Assembly: GCA_028015205.1 (NCBI GenBank)
Contig: CM051520.1
Coordinates: forward strand, 9,830,501-9,894,500
Direction: 5' to 3'
DNA: 64,000 nt
Source: Mytilisepta virgata
Lineage: Eukaryota; Mollusca; Bivalvia; Mytilida; Mytilidae
The translations under genes were made by a program, and so were the position numbers. The notes under the pieces were generated by a model. That model saw nothing but the letters and a program-made list of their open reading frames with translations, searched no databases and was not told the origin of the DNA. This document shows, piece after piece, positions 23,855 to 34,403 of the stretch (positions are counted from its first letter, which is position 1; every line of letters begins with the position of its first letter).

Positions 23855-24190
23855 AATACATTCTAATTGTAATTTATGGTGACAAATCCCATATTGCACA
23901 GTTGATTTGAAAGAATGGGCACAAAATCATCAAATTATTCTTCAAATACTACCAGCTCACACAAACCACATTCTTCAACCACTGGATGTTGGTTGCTTTG
24001 ACACATTCCAGAATATTTATAAAAATGAGTGCCACATGGTTATGAGATCCAATTCCTATTCAGTTTCAAAGTTCAGTGTAACTGAAATTGCATCTAAGGA
24101 AAACGTTGTATCATACTGCTTTGACAACTCAAAACCTTCAATCCTCTTTTAAGAAGACTCCTATTTTTTCGCTTGATGAGTCAGCCATAC
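23855..24190 (+). pseudogene. Fragment of a pogo/jerky-like DDE transposase
   Basis: After a frame change at about 23906 the sequence reads LKEWAQNHQIILQILPAHTN, HILQPLDVGCFDTFQ and NIYKNECHMVMR, matching the C-terminal half of the DDE_1 domain of Tc1/pogo-type transposases, in which QPLD carries the third catalytic acid. The preceding frame reads ILIVIYGDKSHIA, where the family has an LDGHxSH-like motif, followed by a stop. Only about 100 codons remain, with no HTH. It is a relic of a different copy from the intact exon at 47248. Confidence 0.8.
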
Positions 24191-26740
24191 CAAAGTACAG
24201 GTAAAACAATTTTCTCCAGAGAAAAAATCCATTAAATGCCATTAGATAACAGAGAAAGGAAGATAATGCTGTAGCTATGGACATTTTTTCACAGATTGCA
24301 GTAAATCACTGGATGTTACCATTGACATGGCTAAAAACAATTATACATTGTACACACGTACATGACCCTAATACTCAGTTATGCAACAAATGTGTTATGT
24401 GAAAGAGAGGAATAATTGTTGCAAGCCTTACTGAAAAAAAAAGAAAACAATATGACGAAAATGGAAAACAGAAATTAAGATACTATTAAAGTAAATATAA
24501 AAAACAAAAAGCAAAAATCAAGTATAAGAAAAATTATAAAAATACAGTATGTTTATCTTCATGTATATAGCTTGTTTTCCCCTATTCTGGTAAAGGTTGA
24601 CCAAAGTAAATTGATAATTGACTTTCTTAGGTAATGAATAAGGCATGTGTTGTGTTTGTGGGAGGTGATGACAGCAGTGTTTATGTTCGAGATATGTTCA
24701 TACATGAGTGATATTTAAGCCTTATCAATAGTAGAAGTATCTGTCATAAACTGTTTGGTTTTTGGAAAGATTTGCATTGGATTGTTTCTCTAAGGTGCTG
24801 CCCGTAACAACATGAACAAATGATTTTAAGCAATGTCATCACTTATAGAATTGAAGTTCATCTCTGTGACGACTGTGGGGAACAGTAGTTCAATATCTTG
24901 AAGATAAAAGTATAATATTAATAATGTTTGTGACAAATTATGTTTCTGCTATATGTTTTGATGTGAAATTTGACAATCGTAAATTATATAAAAGCATGTC
25001 AGTATTAAAATGAATGATACATTGTTGACGTTCGATGGGGAAGAATCTCACTTAAAACATATCTTGAAAAAATGTCATCTTTTTTAACAAAGGTTGTATT
25101 CTGTTTTTACTAACGAAGACTGGATGTGTCATCAAAGGTAAATACAAATTCACTATTGAAATTTTCTAAAACAGACTAAAATTTATATGCTTCCATTTTT
25201 TTTTCAATGAAATATGTAACAACAGAAATGCTGGTACTCAGGATCACTGATAGACTTAAACCTATTTCAATGAAGTATTATATAACTTAACACAGAAATG
25301 TACAACGAAATATAGTATCGCCTTCAGCAATCTCATAATAGTCCATCTGTAGCACACTCTGAATCAGTTCATCAGTATGCCTACAACTTGCATGTATATC
25401 CTCCTAGTTACTGCATTCAGGTTGAAAATTGCAGTTTTGACAATTTTTAAAAACTCGAAAAGTTGTGAATCAATGCTCATAGGTCTTTTTAATTTGTTAT
25501 TGCAAAGTACTTAGAATTGTCATATAGAGATATTTTCCTTGTTTTATACTTCCTTGTCACATTGAAGAAAAAAAGCCATTTGAGCAACAACAAAATTCAT
25601 TTAAACAAGTAATAACTGTAACAGTGAACTGTTACGAAGTCTCCCAAACGAAGTAACTGATATCTCGAACGCCTTACATTGTATTTGTTTTTTTTAGAGG
25701 TCACTTGAAAATCGTGATATGGGTATTTTTTGTGACCCGGGTTTAACAATCATACCATGTCCCGCTTGAACAAGTTTCGCTTGTCGACATGCTGCATTGA
25801 CATCCCAATATTTCAAATAGAAATGATAAAAAAGACTTCTTACCTGCCATGATAAGTCATCCCAACATCAAGTCGGTGTCATTTGAATCATATTTATATA
25901 AAATGATACGATTGAAACACAACAAGAATTTTTTTTTCATTCATAACCAAGCAAATGAAATAATATCTATTACATGTATTATATATTATGTCTGATGCAG
26001 TTGATGTCTTCCTCTTATCAATATTATATTAAATCTACAATATGATGTAAGGACAGAAAATAAAATAATAAAAAAATAAAACACCACATTAATATTAAAA
26101 AATGTCTGAGTTGAATATTCCCCCAATAAAATTAAATCTATTTATAAAGAAAGACAAATTTTAACACAAAAGAAAAAAAAAACCAAATGGACAGTCATAT
26201 CTATGACGTCATTTAGCCGGGAAGGAGCAGTACCCGTCACAAATGCATTTAATGGGTTAACAAAAATATTAACATTTAAATTTGAGATGGACGGGTTTAT
26301 GCTAGAACACACCCACGAAATCGGAAACGAAATCAGTGTCATCTTTTGATAGATATCATTCTGAAACAAAATGTCTTCTCTTAGTAAATGAACTTGTCGA
26401 ACTTTTACCCACGGGTCAATAACAACAGGATTTTTCTCTTTTCTTTTCATTCATTTGTGTAAGGGCAAGGCAGAATTCAATATACATATTATAATGTAAG
26501 GATATGGGGTAAGCATCAATGAGCTTATTATGGCACCCTTCAACCCTTTTGTTTTGGAAACAATAAAAAATACACACAAAAAAATTCTGCAGTAACTTTT
26601 GTTGGGTTTTTCTTGAGGAATCATTTTTGGAAAGATTGCTAATGATTCTTAAGGCATCGGTCTCCAAAACTTGAAGTGTGGCCTCTTTGATACCTATGAC
26701 ATTAGTTCATAAAATGTAGTTCCAATGATGACAGCATTTT
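24191..26740. other. Intronic/intergenic stretch, no gene recognised
   Basis: No exon with domain similarity. Open frames near 26142-26667 on the minus strand have no recognised family and lie in AT-rich sequence. No internal repeat was identified here. Confidence 0.35.
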
Positions 26741-29600
26741 TAGCTCACCTGTCCTAAAAGGACATATGAGCTTTTAGCATCACTTGGCGTCCATCGTCCG
26801 TCCATCTGTAAACTTTAACATTTTCATCTTCTCCTCTGAAACTCCTGAACCGTCTATGGAAGGTCCTTTACAAAATTTGCAAAAATTATCCCGGTCTGTC
26901 GAACAATATGGCCGCCATTAGCATTTACATGTTCTGATTGGTCCAACTTTAAAACTTCTCCTCTAAAACCGTAAAGCCAAATGAACTACTGAATGGATTT
27001 GGATAAAACTTAGCATGATTGTTCCTTAGGGTATCCTGCACAAAGTTTCTGCTTCGATTTTTGATCCGGCGAGAACATGGCCACTGTTACTAAAAATAGA
27101 AAATAGGGGTCAAACAACAGTTTTTCGCAAATATCTCAAAAATCATTAGGTTACGGCAAATTCTGCAGGTTGAAAGTGTTCAGCATGATGAGAGCTACCT
27201 GTGTGCTGATTTTCATGAAAATCTGTCAACTGATGTTAGAGTTATTGTCCTTTTTTGACAATTTTGGCTTTTTTTTATGTTATTATTTCAAAAATCTTCT
27301 TCTCTGAAACTACTATTCAAGATCAAATGAAACTTGGTAAGATTGTTCCTTAGGGTATCCTACAAAAAGATAATGCTTGGATTTTTGATTGGTCGAAAAA
27401 CATGTCCGCCCTTACTAAAAATAGAACATAGGGGTCAAAATGTTGTTTTTTGCTATTTTTTCCTGAATTATAGAAATAAAATGAAGATGAAAGCTACTTT
27501 CAAGGTAAACATGGTATCCCGAGTTGAATGGGGATGATGAAAGTTTGTTTTGGACGGCCATTTTTAAAATGGCTGCCATTTTCCCGCCATTTTTTACACT
27601 TGCTCTGATTTCAACAATATTTGGTTTTTTAAAGTAAACATGGTATCCTTAGTAAATGGTGATGATGAGATTTTTGGTATGGAGCATCTATGGAAGGTCC
27701 TTTAGGAAATTTGCATAAATCTTCCCGGTCCATGAAACAAAATGAGCATTTACATGTTCTGATTGGTCGAAATTTAAAAGTTCTTCTCCTCTGAAACTGT
27801 AAAGCCAAATGAACCGATTTTTGGTATGGATGATCTATGGAAGGTCCTTTACAAAGTTTGCATAACTCATCATGATCCGTGAAACAAAATGGCCGCCATG
27901 AGCATTTACATGTTCTCACTGATTGAAATGTAAAACTTCTTCTCCTTACAAACCGTAAAGCCAAATGAACTGATTTTTGATATAGGAGATCTATGGAAGG
28001 TCCTTTACAAAATTTGCATAAATCAGCCTGGTCCATGAAACAAAATGGCTGCCATGAGCATTTACATGTTCTGATTTGTCAAAATTTAAAACTTCTTCTC
28101 CTCTGAAACCTTAAAGCCAAATGAACTGATTTTTGGTATGGAGCATCTATGGAAGGTCCTTTAGGAAGTTTGCATAAATCTTCCCGGTCCGTGAAACAAA
28201 ATGGCCATCATGAGCATTTACATGTTCTGATTGGTCGAAATTTAAAAGTTCTTCTCCTCTGAAACCAAATGAACTGATTTTTGGTATGGAGCATCTATGG
28301 AAGGTCCTTTACAAACTTTGCATAAATCTTTCTAGTCAGTGAAACAAAATTTCCACCAGAAACCTTTATATGTTCTGATCGGTCGAAATTTAAAACTTTT
28401 CCTCTGAAACCGTTTGGCCAATGAACTTATACTTGGTATGAAGCATTTATACATGTAGAAGATCATTTACAAAGTTTCCAGAAATCAATCTAGTCTGTCA
28501 AATCAAAAGTTTGTGACTGGCAGGTGAGGGATACAGGCTCAGCCCACTGAGCCTCTTGTTGGTATGGGGCTTCTATGGAAGGTCCTTTACAAAGTTTGCA
28601 TAAATCATGGTTGGTGAAACAAAATGGCGACCATTAGCATTTTCATGTTATGATTGGTCCAAATCTAAAACTTCTTCTCCTCTGAAACCCTAAAGCCAAA
28701 TGAACTGATTTTTGGTATAAATGCATCTATGGAAGGGTTCTTTACAAAGTTTGCATAAATCATCATGGTCGGTGAAACAAATTGGCCGCCATTAGCATTT
28801 TCATGTTATGATTGGTCAAAATTTAAAACTGCTTCTCCTCTGAAACCGTAAAGCCAAATGAACTGATTTTTGGTATGGAGCATCTATGGAAGGTCCTTTA
28901 CAAAGTTTGCATAAATCATCATGGTTGGTGAAACACAAAATGGCCGCCATTAGCATTTTCATGTTATGATTGGTCAAAATCTAAAACTTCTCCTCTGAAA
29001 CCGTAAAGCCAAATGAACTGATTTTTGGTATGGAGCATCTATGGAAGGTCCTATACAAAGTTTGCATAAATCATCCTGGTCAGTGAAACAAAATGGCTGC
29101 TATGAACATTTACATTTTCTGATTGGTCAAAATCTAAAACTTCTCCTCTGAAACCGTAAATCCAAATGAACTGATTTTTGGTATTGAGCATCTATGGAAG
29201 GTTCTTTACAAAGTTTGCATAAATCATCCCAGTCTGTGAAATAAAATGGGCACCATTAGCATTTACATGTTCTGATTGGTCGAAATTTAAAACGTCTTCT
29301 CCTCTGAAACCGTAAAGCCAAATGAACCGATTTTTGTTATGGAGCATCTATGGAAGGTCCTATACAAAGTTTGCATAAATCATCCTGGTCAGTGAAACAA
29401 AATGGCTGCTATGAACATTTACATTTTCTGATTGGTCGAAATTTAAAACTTCTTCCCCTGTGAAACCGTAAAGCCAAATGAACTGATTTTTGGTATGGAG
29501 CATCTATGGAAGGTCCTTTACAAACTTTGCATAAATCTTTATAGTCTGTGAAACAAAATGGGTAGTAGAAGCAGATGAGCGATACAGGCTCAGTTGAATT
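26741..29600. mobile_element. TAGCTCACCTG-type element with expanded tandem core
   Basis: It starts TAGCTCACCTGTCCTAAAAG with a CGTCCATCGTCCGTCC tract, the 5' end of a repeat family very common in mussels. The core holds twelve units at TCTATGGAAGG positions 27687, 27834, 27990, 28146, 28294, 28572, 28726, 28883, 29038, 29191, 29347 and 29503 (147-157 bp apart). A typical 3' terminus (CAGGTGAGGGATACAGGCTC then GAGCCTCTTGTT) occurs inside at 28520-28560, and a second partial terminus ends the array at about 29594. The array therefore combines two copies or an internal duplication. Antisense frames across the units are repeat-derived. Confidence 0.8.
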
Positions 29601-30445
29601 TGATGTTTGTCTTAAGTTATGAGTTATATGATATCTATAACAACCCATTATCTGATAAAGGACAGCAAGCACAGGCTTGAATTATTCCTTTATCTTTTTT
29701 TTATTTAAGTTCAAAATCCTTTTATTCAATCAGTCCTGTTTATATTGGTCTTCAGCCATTTTATTTTGATGGCTCTTAGTTTTAAATTAGAAAGTATTGA
29801 TTGGGTTTCAGTAAATGACAATTAGTACCTATTATGTTAACACAAGGGTTGTATGATCTGTTGCACAATATTGGAACCCTCAAAGAAATTCAACAAAATC
29901 CACCCAGTATTTGAAAAGTCATTTGATATATTTTCAAGACATGAACTTTTAAATGGAACTAACCAGTCATTGATTGAAGTTTCCATGGGGACAACAGACT
30001 GTTATGATTTCTAATTTGTCAACACATATATAAACTATTAATAAAACAACTATTTAGGCAAACATCTCTGTGATTACTTTGCCAAATAAATTGACACTGT
30101 TATTCATACACCATTGGAATGTGTGTGTAAAATTCTCTTCCATATTGGTGTATCTTTCATACATTCTATAGAAAATTGTCATTTTAGTTAAGTCAGATGT
30201 AAATTTTGATAAATATTCTGAAAAGATTATCTCTTTAATATATATATATAATCTGTAATCAATTATCAACTGTAACATATATGCATGTATCACTAGAAAG
30301 TAAATATATTCCGTGGAAACCCGGCTAGCAACAAAATGAGAATAACCAGGCAAAAGATACAAAAGCTCAGAAAAAATACCTACTGATAGCAAATATTGAA
30401 AGAAGGTGTCCATGTATTACTGATGTTTCATATACTTGTTTTAAG
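29601..30445. other. Intron before zinc-finger exon A
   Basis: No coding content recognised. It ends with TATACTTGTTTTAAG, the acceptor context shared by the three zinc-finger exons. Confidence 0.45.
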
Positions 30446-31111
30446 GTTGACTTTGAACAAGATTGCTTGTACATGACATGTGAAGATGAAGATGAAATAG
30501 TTTTGACAGATGACAGAAATAGCATTAATGCCAGTTCAGATTTACCATTAAAGTGTTCAAAACAAGATACCTATAAATGTTGTAAGTGTTCGTTCTCTTG
30601 TCCTGCAAAGGATCGCAAAACTGTAAGAAGTCATCAAAATTACCATTATTATAGACAAAGACCAAAAATTCAAAACAAACAGTATTTTTGTCCAGATTGT
30701 AAAAAGACCTACACAACAGAGTGTGGGCTTAAATTTCATAACTTGAAGGAGCATTCTGGAAAGACTAAACTAAACTGTACAGTTAAAGGCTGTTTTCGTG
30801 CATTCTTTGAAAAATCAGATTTGGATAAACATGTTGCAAACCATAAAAGTCCTACTTTCATGTGCAGAAAATGTGGTAGAAGATTTTTTCTTAAATGTGA
30901 TTTGACTGCACATGAGAAGAAATGTATAACTGTTACATATGATCAGTGTGACATATGTGGAAATCGAGTTCGTGAAGGACATTTGAAAAGACATAAAAGG
31001 GGAGTGCATAGCATTGATCTATATAAATGCCACTGTGGAGAAATGTTCAACTATTCCAGTAAATTTAAAAAGCATAGAGATGAAATGAAGTGTCAACCAA
31101 AGGAAAAGTAG
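30446..31111 (+). CDS. Alternative terminal zinc-finger exon A (six C2H2-like fingers)
   Basis: Opens in phase 0 right after TACTTGTTTTAAG and runs 221 codons to its own TAG. After an acidic leader (VDFEQDCL, CEDEDEIVLTDD) come six zinc-binding units: CCKCSFSCPAKDRK...HxxxH; CPDCKKTY...HNLKEH; CTVKGCFRAFF...HVANH (C-x4-C type); CRKCGRRFF...HEKKC (C2HC); CDICGNRV...HKRGVH; CHCGEMFN...HRDEMKC (C-x-C type). There is no start Met at the exon border, so it needs an upstream coding exon; the only candidate seen is the phase-0 BTB exon. It is the shortest paralogue, with one four-finger block instead of two. Likely product: the DNA-binding end of a BTB zinc-finger transcription factor. The splice link is inferred from phase and family logic. 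Confidence 0.8.
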   Translation, partial: VDFEQDCLYMTCEDEDEIVLTDDRNSINASSDLPLKCSKQDTYKCCKCSFSCPAKDRKTVRSHQNYHYYRQRPKIQNKQYFCPDCKKTYTTECGLKFHNLKEHSGKTKLNCTVKGCFRAFFEKSDLDKHVANHKSPTFMCRKCGRRFFLKCDLTAHEKKCITVTYDQCDICGNRVREGHLKRHKRGVHSIDLYKCHCGEMFNYSSKFKKHRDEMKCQPKEK

Positions 31112-32350
31112 ATGAATAGAGAATCAATTTGACCACTTTGAAATTCTTTTCTTACCTCCCTTGGTTTTTTAACTATGGCCACCTAGTCACGAATGTGTCA
31201 AAAAACCATATTGTGTATTGCTGTAATAATCATATTTACGAAATGGATTGTACATGTACATTGTGTAATTATATGAACTTAATGATTCTAATAGTTGTAA
31301 TTGGGTTGGCCATTCACACATCTTTAGTATGAAAAAATTCCGTAATCATACAAAATATGCTTGGTTTTTTTATGAAAAAGCTATTTATATGTTCAGTCGA
31401 AACTCGATAAGTCAAAGTTGAAGTGTTCCAGTTGTCCAAGTTTGAGTGTGACCTTGTACAGGTTAAAATGTAACGCTAACCGTTATACAAAAAAAAAAAA
31501 AATATTATTTGTGTAATAAAAAGTGAGTTAAAAAATGTCAATATATTTTCTTATCTACTATATTCATCTCCCGAGATTTTAAATCATTGATGTCCAACTT
31601 TGGACTTCTTTGAGAGAGAAAAAACACTTAAAAGTGTCGACAAAATTACATTGTATTTTTTACTGGGGATCTCTAAACATTCTCGAGTTATCTGATATTT
31701 CGAATTATCAGAGTTTGAATGTATAGGACAAATGGGAAATTTGCAGGGACCGCAAAGTTATTTCCACACATCAAAGATTTTGGGTCAACTGAGTTTGACA
31801 CATCTAGGTTCGACTGTATATCTTAAACTTGAATTTACCTTCAAAATTGATAATTTTTACATTTTTGGAATTAAAGATGAAAACATATACAAGGACAAGC
31901 ATTTCATCTGAAATCAGCATTGACAAAATTCAAAAAGTGCTGTGAATGAACTGTGGGTTATGACAGGAAGTTGATGGTGATTGCTGCGTTACTGTATAAA
32001 TACAGTAATATGGGCACATCTGCCAAGTATTGCTCTCTCATTAGTTGATATAGTATACAACTGAGGTTTTCAGGGTTTTTGTCTCGCCTGCAATGAATGT
32101 GCGAAACGCGAGATATAGGTATTACTCTCCGGTAGAGGAAACTTTTTTAAAACCTTCATAACTTTGCACAAATAAAGCATACAATTACATATAAGATATT
32201 TGGTTATAAATTTTGCAGTTGTATTCTTGTCTTGTGGACTTGACCTTGTTTTCATGGATCCGTTGACTTCATAAACATTTGCAAAATCTGTGTCACAATT
32301 TACTTCCATGCCTCAGCAACTGTAATACTGCTCACTATATTATTTTATAT
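31112..32350. other. 3' untranslated region of exon A and spacer
   Basis: No further coding content. A GTAATAAAAAG polyadenylation-like signal lies near 31513, following an A-run at 31488-31501. Confidence 0.4.
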
Positions 32351-32355
32351 TATTT

Positions 32356-33100
32356 TATATCCCCACTTGTAAGTGGGGGCTTTAGTGGATTCACCTTGTT
32401 TGTTCGTTCATTCGATCACAAACATTTTTTGTCACATTTTTATCATCTTCTACAGGACAGAATACTTTCATATTTTGTATGTAGCTTTGACATGATGAGT
32501 TGTACATTGTCTCCTATTCTCAGTTCTGCCTTACCCCAACTTCCTGAAGGTCGCGGATTCGATCCTCGGCCGGGTCAAACCAAAGACATTAAAATTTGTA
32601 TTTGTTGCTTCTCCACCAAGCACACAGCATCTAGGAGTAAGAGCAAAGATTGACTGGTCATCTCGGAGTCGGTATAATGTGTCCGAGTGAGTTGATATGT
32701 CTTCCTGCACACAGTTACCTTGTGAGCTAGCACATTAAAAATCTGGCTCAGCATGTCGGTCTAGTACAAAGCAGGGATCATATTCATTGTCATATCAACA
32801 TGTTCTCGTCCTGATATCCACCTGCTTTCCACTGGACGTTAAACAGTATTCATCCATCCATCAATGCATCCAACTTCTTGTTTGATAGGACTTTGACAAG
32901 TAAGTAGGGGTATCCTTAGCACAACATCATGTGTAACTTCTTGTTTGATTAAAAGATAGTTCTTTGTGGGTACATGTTATTGTGACACCTGTCTCCAGAC
33001 CTTGACCTCAATTTCATGCTTGAGATAAATACCATTTCTCAATAACTGTAATACCTAGACCAATTATATTTGGTCTATAGATAGTTCTTATATCAGTCAG
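32356..33100. mobile_element. CCCCACTTGTAAGTGGGGG-type element, interrupted by a SINE
   Basis: It starts with a palindromic CCCCACTTGTAAGTGGGGG end, then CACCTTGTTTGTTCGTTC and ACAAACATTTTTTGTCACA. The same blocks occur at 49172-49500. At 32536-32880 a SINE interrupts it. The right end is diffuse: GTAGGGGTATCCTTAGCAC at about 32905 corresponds to the terminus seen at 49450. Confidence 0.7.
32547..32869 (+). mobile_element. tRNA-derived SINE, 5'-truncated, with target duplication
   Basis: Begins AAGGTCGCGGATTCGATCC, a pol III B-box type sequence, and ends GGACGTTAAACAGTATTCATCCATCCATCA. It is flanked by CCAACTTCCTG (32536-32546) and CCAACTTCTTG (32870-32880), an 11-bp target-site duplication with one change. 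The related element at 49330 has the uninterrupted site CCAACTATCTG. The A-box part is missing, so it probably arrived truncated. Confidence 0.8.
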
Positions 33101-33185
33101 AGTTTAAGTTCTGCTGAAGCTTTAAATCCAGATGAGCAATACAGCCTCAAGTGTTTAATTTGAATATACATGTACTTGTTTTAAG

Positions 33186-34403
33186 GTTCGTTGTGAGGAA
33201 GATTGCCTTGGCACAAAATGGAAAGAAGGAGACACAACAGACAGCATGGACCACGACTGTTTGGATGCAATATTTGAAGAAGATACAACAGACAATACAT
33301 GTATGATTGGCAGTGTAGACCCATCATTTAAAATGGATAAAACAGATGATCGTAGAGCTTTGCCAACAGATATTTTATCAGGATCCACTATTAATACTGC
33401 AGAATCTCTCATGCCCACAGATTCAAAAAAAAAAAGAAAACAAAAGAAAGGAGAAATGTTTAAATGTCATGAATGTTCCTTCAGCTGCCCTTATACAGAT
33501 CACAAGAGTGTAAGGAAACATAATAATTACCACTATTATCAAAGGACAAAATTCCAGCGAAAAGGAAAACATAGTTGTCCAAATTGTGGAAAGATTTACT
33601 TAACAAAGGCTGGGCTAGATTTTCACCAAAAGAAGGAACATTCAGGGATTGTTAAATACACATGTATATTTAGTAACTGTGGGCGTATATTCTTCAAAAA
33701 AGCAGATTTTGATAACCATATCGCAAACCATAAAAATCCTACTTTCGAATGTAGCAAATGTGATAAAAGATATTTTTATCAAGGTGATTTGACCACACAT
33801 GAGAACAGATGTAGAGGGTTGAAAACAGACAGATATAATTGTCCTCAGTGTTCTTTCACTTGCCCTGCTAATGATCGCAAAAGTAAAGTTAAACACAGCA
33901 ATTACCATTGCTATCGTAATTCTAAATTAAGACGCCTACAGCAAGAGCATCACTGTCAAATTTGTGGAAAGGTTTACAAAACAAAACATGGGCTTAAATT
34001 TCATCACATCAAGGAGCATTCTGGGAAGGTCAGACACAGGTGCTCTGTTGAGGGCTGTAACCGTGTGTTCTTTGAAGAATCAAATTTGAAAAAACATGCT
34101 GCAAACCATAAAGATCCTACTTTTACATGCACAAAATGTGGAAACAATTTTTATCTCCAGTGCTATTTGACCGCCCATAAGAAAACATGTATATATAAAT
34201 CTCCTTTATATGTGCAGTGTGACATATGTGGAAATCAAATTAGAAAAAACAGTCTGAAAAAACACAGAAGGGCATTGCATGGTGTTGATCTAATTGAATG
34301 TCAATGCGGAGAAACTTTCCTCTATGGAAGGCTATTAAAAAAACATAAAGATCAAATGAAGTGTCAACCAAAGGAAAAACAGACTAGGGAAGAATTAAAC
34401 TGA
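33186..34403 (+). CDS. Alternative terminal zinc-finger exon B (ten C2H2-like fingers)
   Basis: Opens in phase 0 after TACTTGTTTTAAG and runs 405 codons to TGA. The first residues VRCEEDCL parallel exon A's VDFEQDCL. The linker (SFKMDKTDDRRALPTDIL, AESL) aligns with exon C. Two consecutive four-finger blocks follow (starting CHECSFSCP and CPQCSFTCP), each with CSFxCP...NYHYY, C2H2, C-x4-C and C2HC members. A closing pair (CDICGNQIRK...HRRALH and CQCGETFL...HKDQMKC) completes ten units. A basic KKRKQKKGE stretch before the first finger could be a nuclear signal. It has the same layout as exon C and one block more than exon A, so it arose by tandem exon duplication. There is no Met at the exon border; joining to the BTB exon would give about 742 residues. 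Confidence 0.8.
   Translation, partial: VRCEEDCLGTKWKEGDTTDSMDHDCLDAIFEEDTTDNTCMIGSVDPSFKMDKTDDRRALPTDILSGSTINTAESLMPTDSKKKRKQKKGEMFKCHECSFSCPYTDHKSVRKHNNYHYYQRTKFQRKGKHSCPNCGKIYLTKAGLDFHQKKEHSGIVKYTCIFSNCGRIFFKKADFDNHIANHKNPTFECSKCDKRYFYQGDLTTHENRCRGLKTDRYNCPQCSFTCPANDRKSKVKHSNYHCYRNSKLRRLQQEHHCQICGKVYKTKHGLKFHHIKEHSGKVRHRCSVEGCNRVFFEESNLKKHAANHKDPTFTCTKCGNNFYLQCYLTAHKKTCIYKSPLYVQCDICGNQIRKNSLKKHRRALHGVDLIECQCGETFLYGRLLKKHKDQMKCQPKEKQTREELN

Noticed and set aside
23855..24190. Further alternative exon of the BTB gene
   Set aside because: The DDE fragment has a stop and frame change, no HTH, and no acceptor in phase 0; a transposon relic is the simpler reading.
27629..29672. Minus-strand frames with repeated LCKFCKGPSIDAPYQKS text
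   Set aside because: They arise from the tandem core of a dispersed element and are broken between units; this is not a Cys-rich protein.
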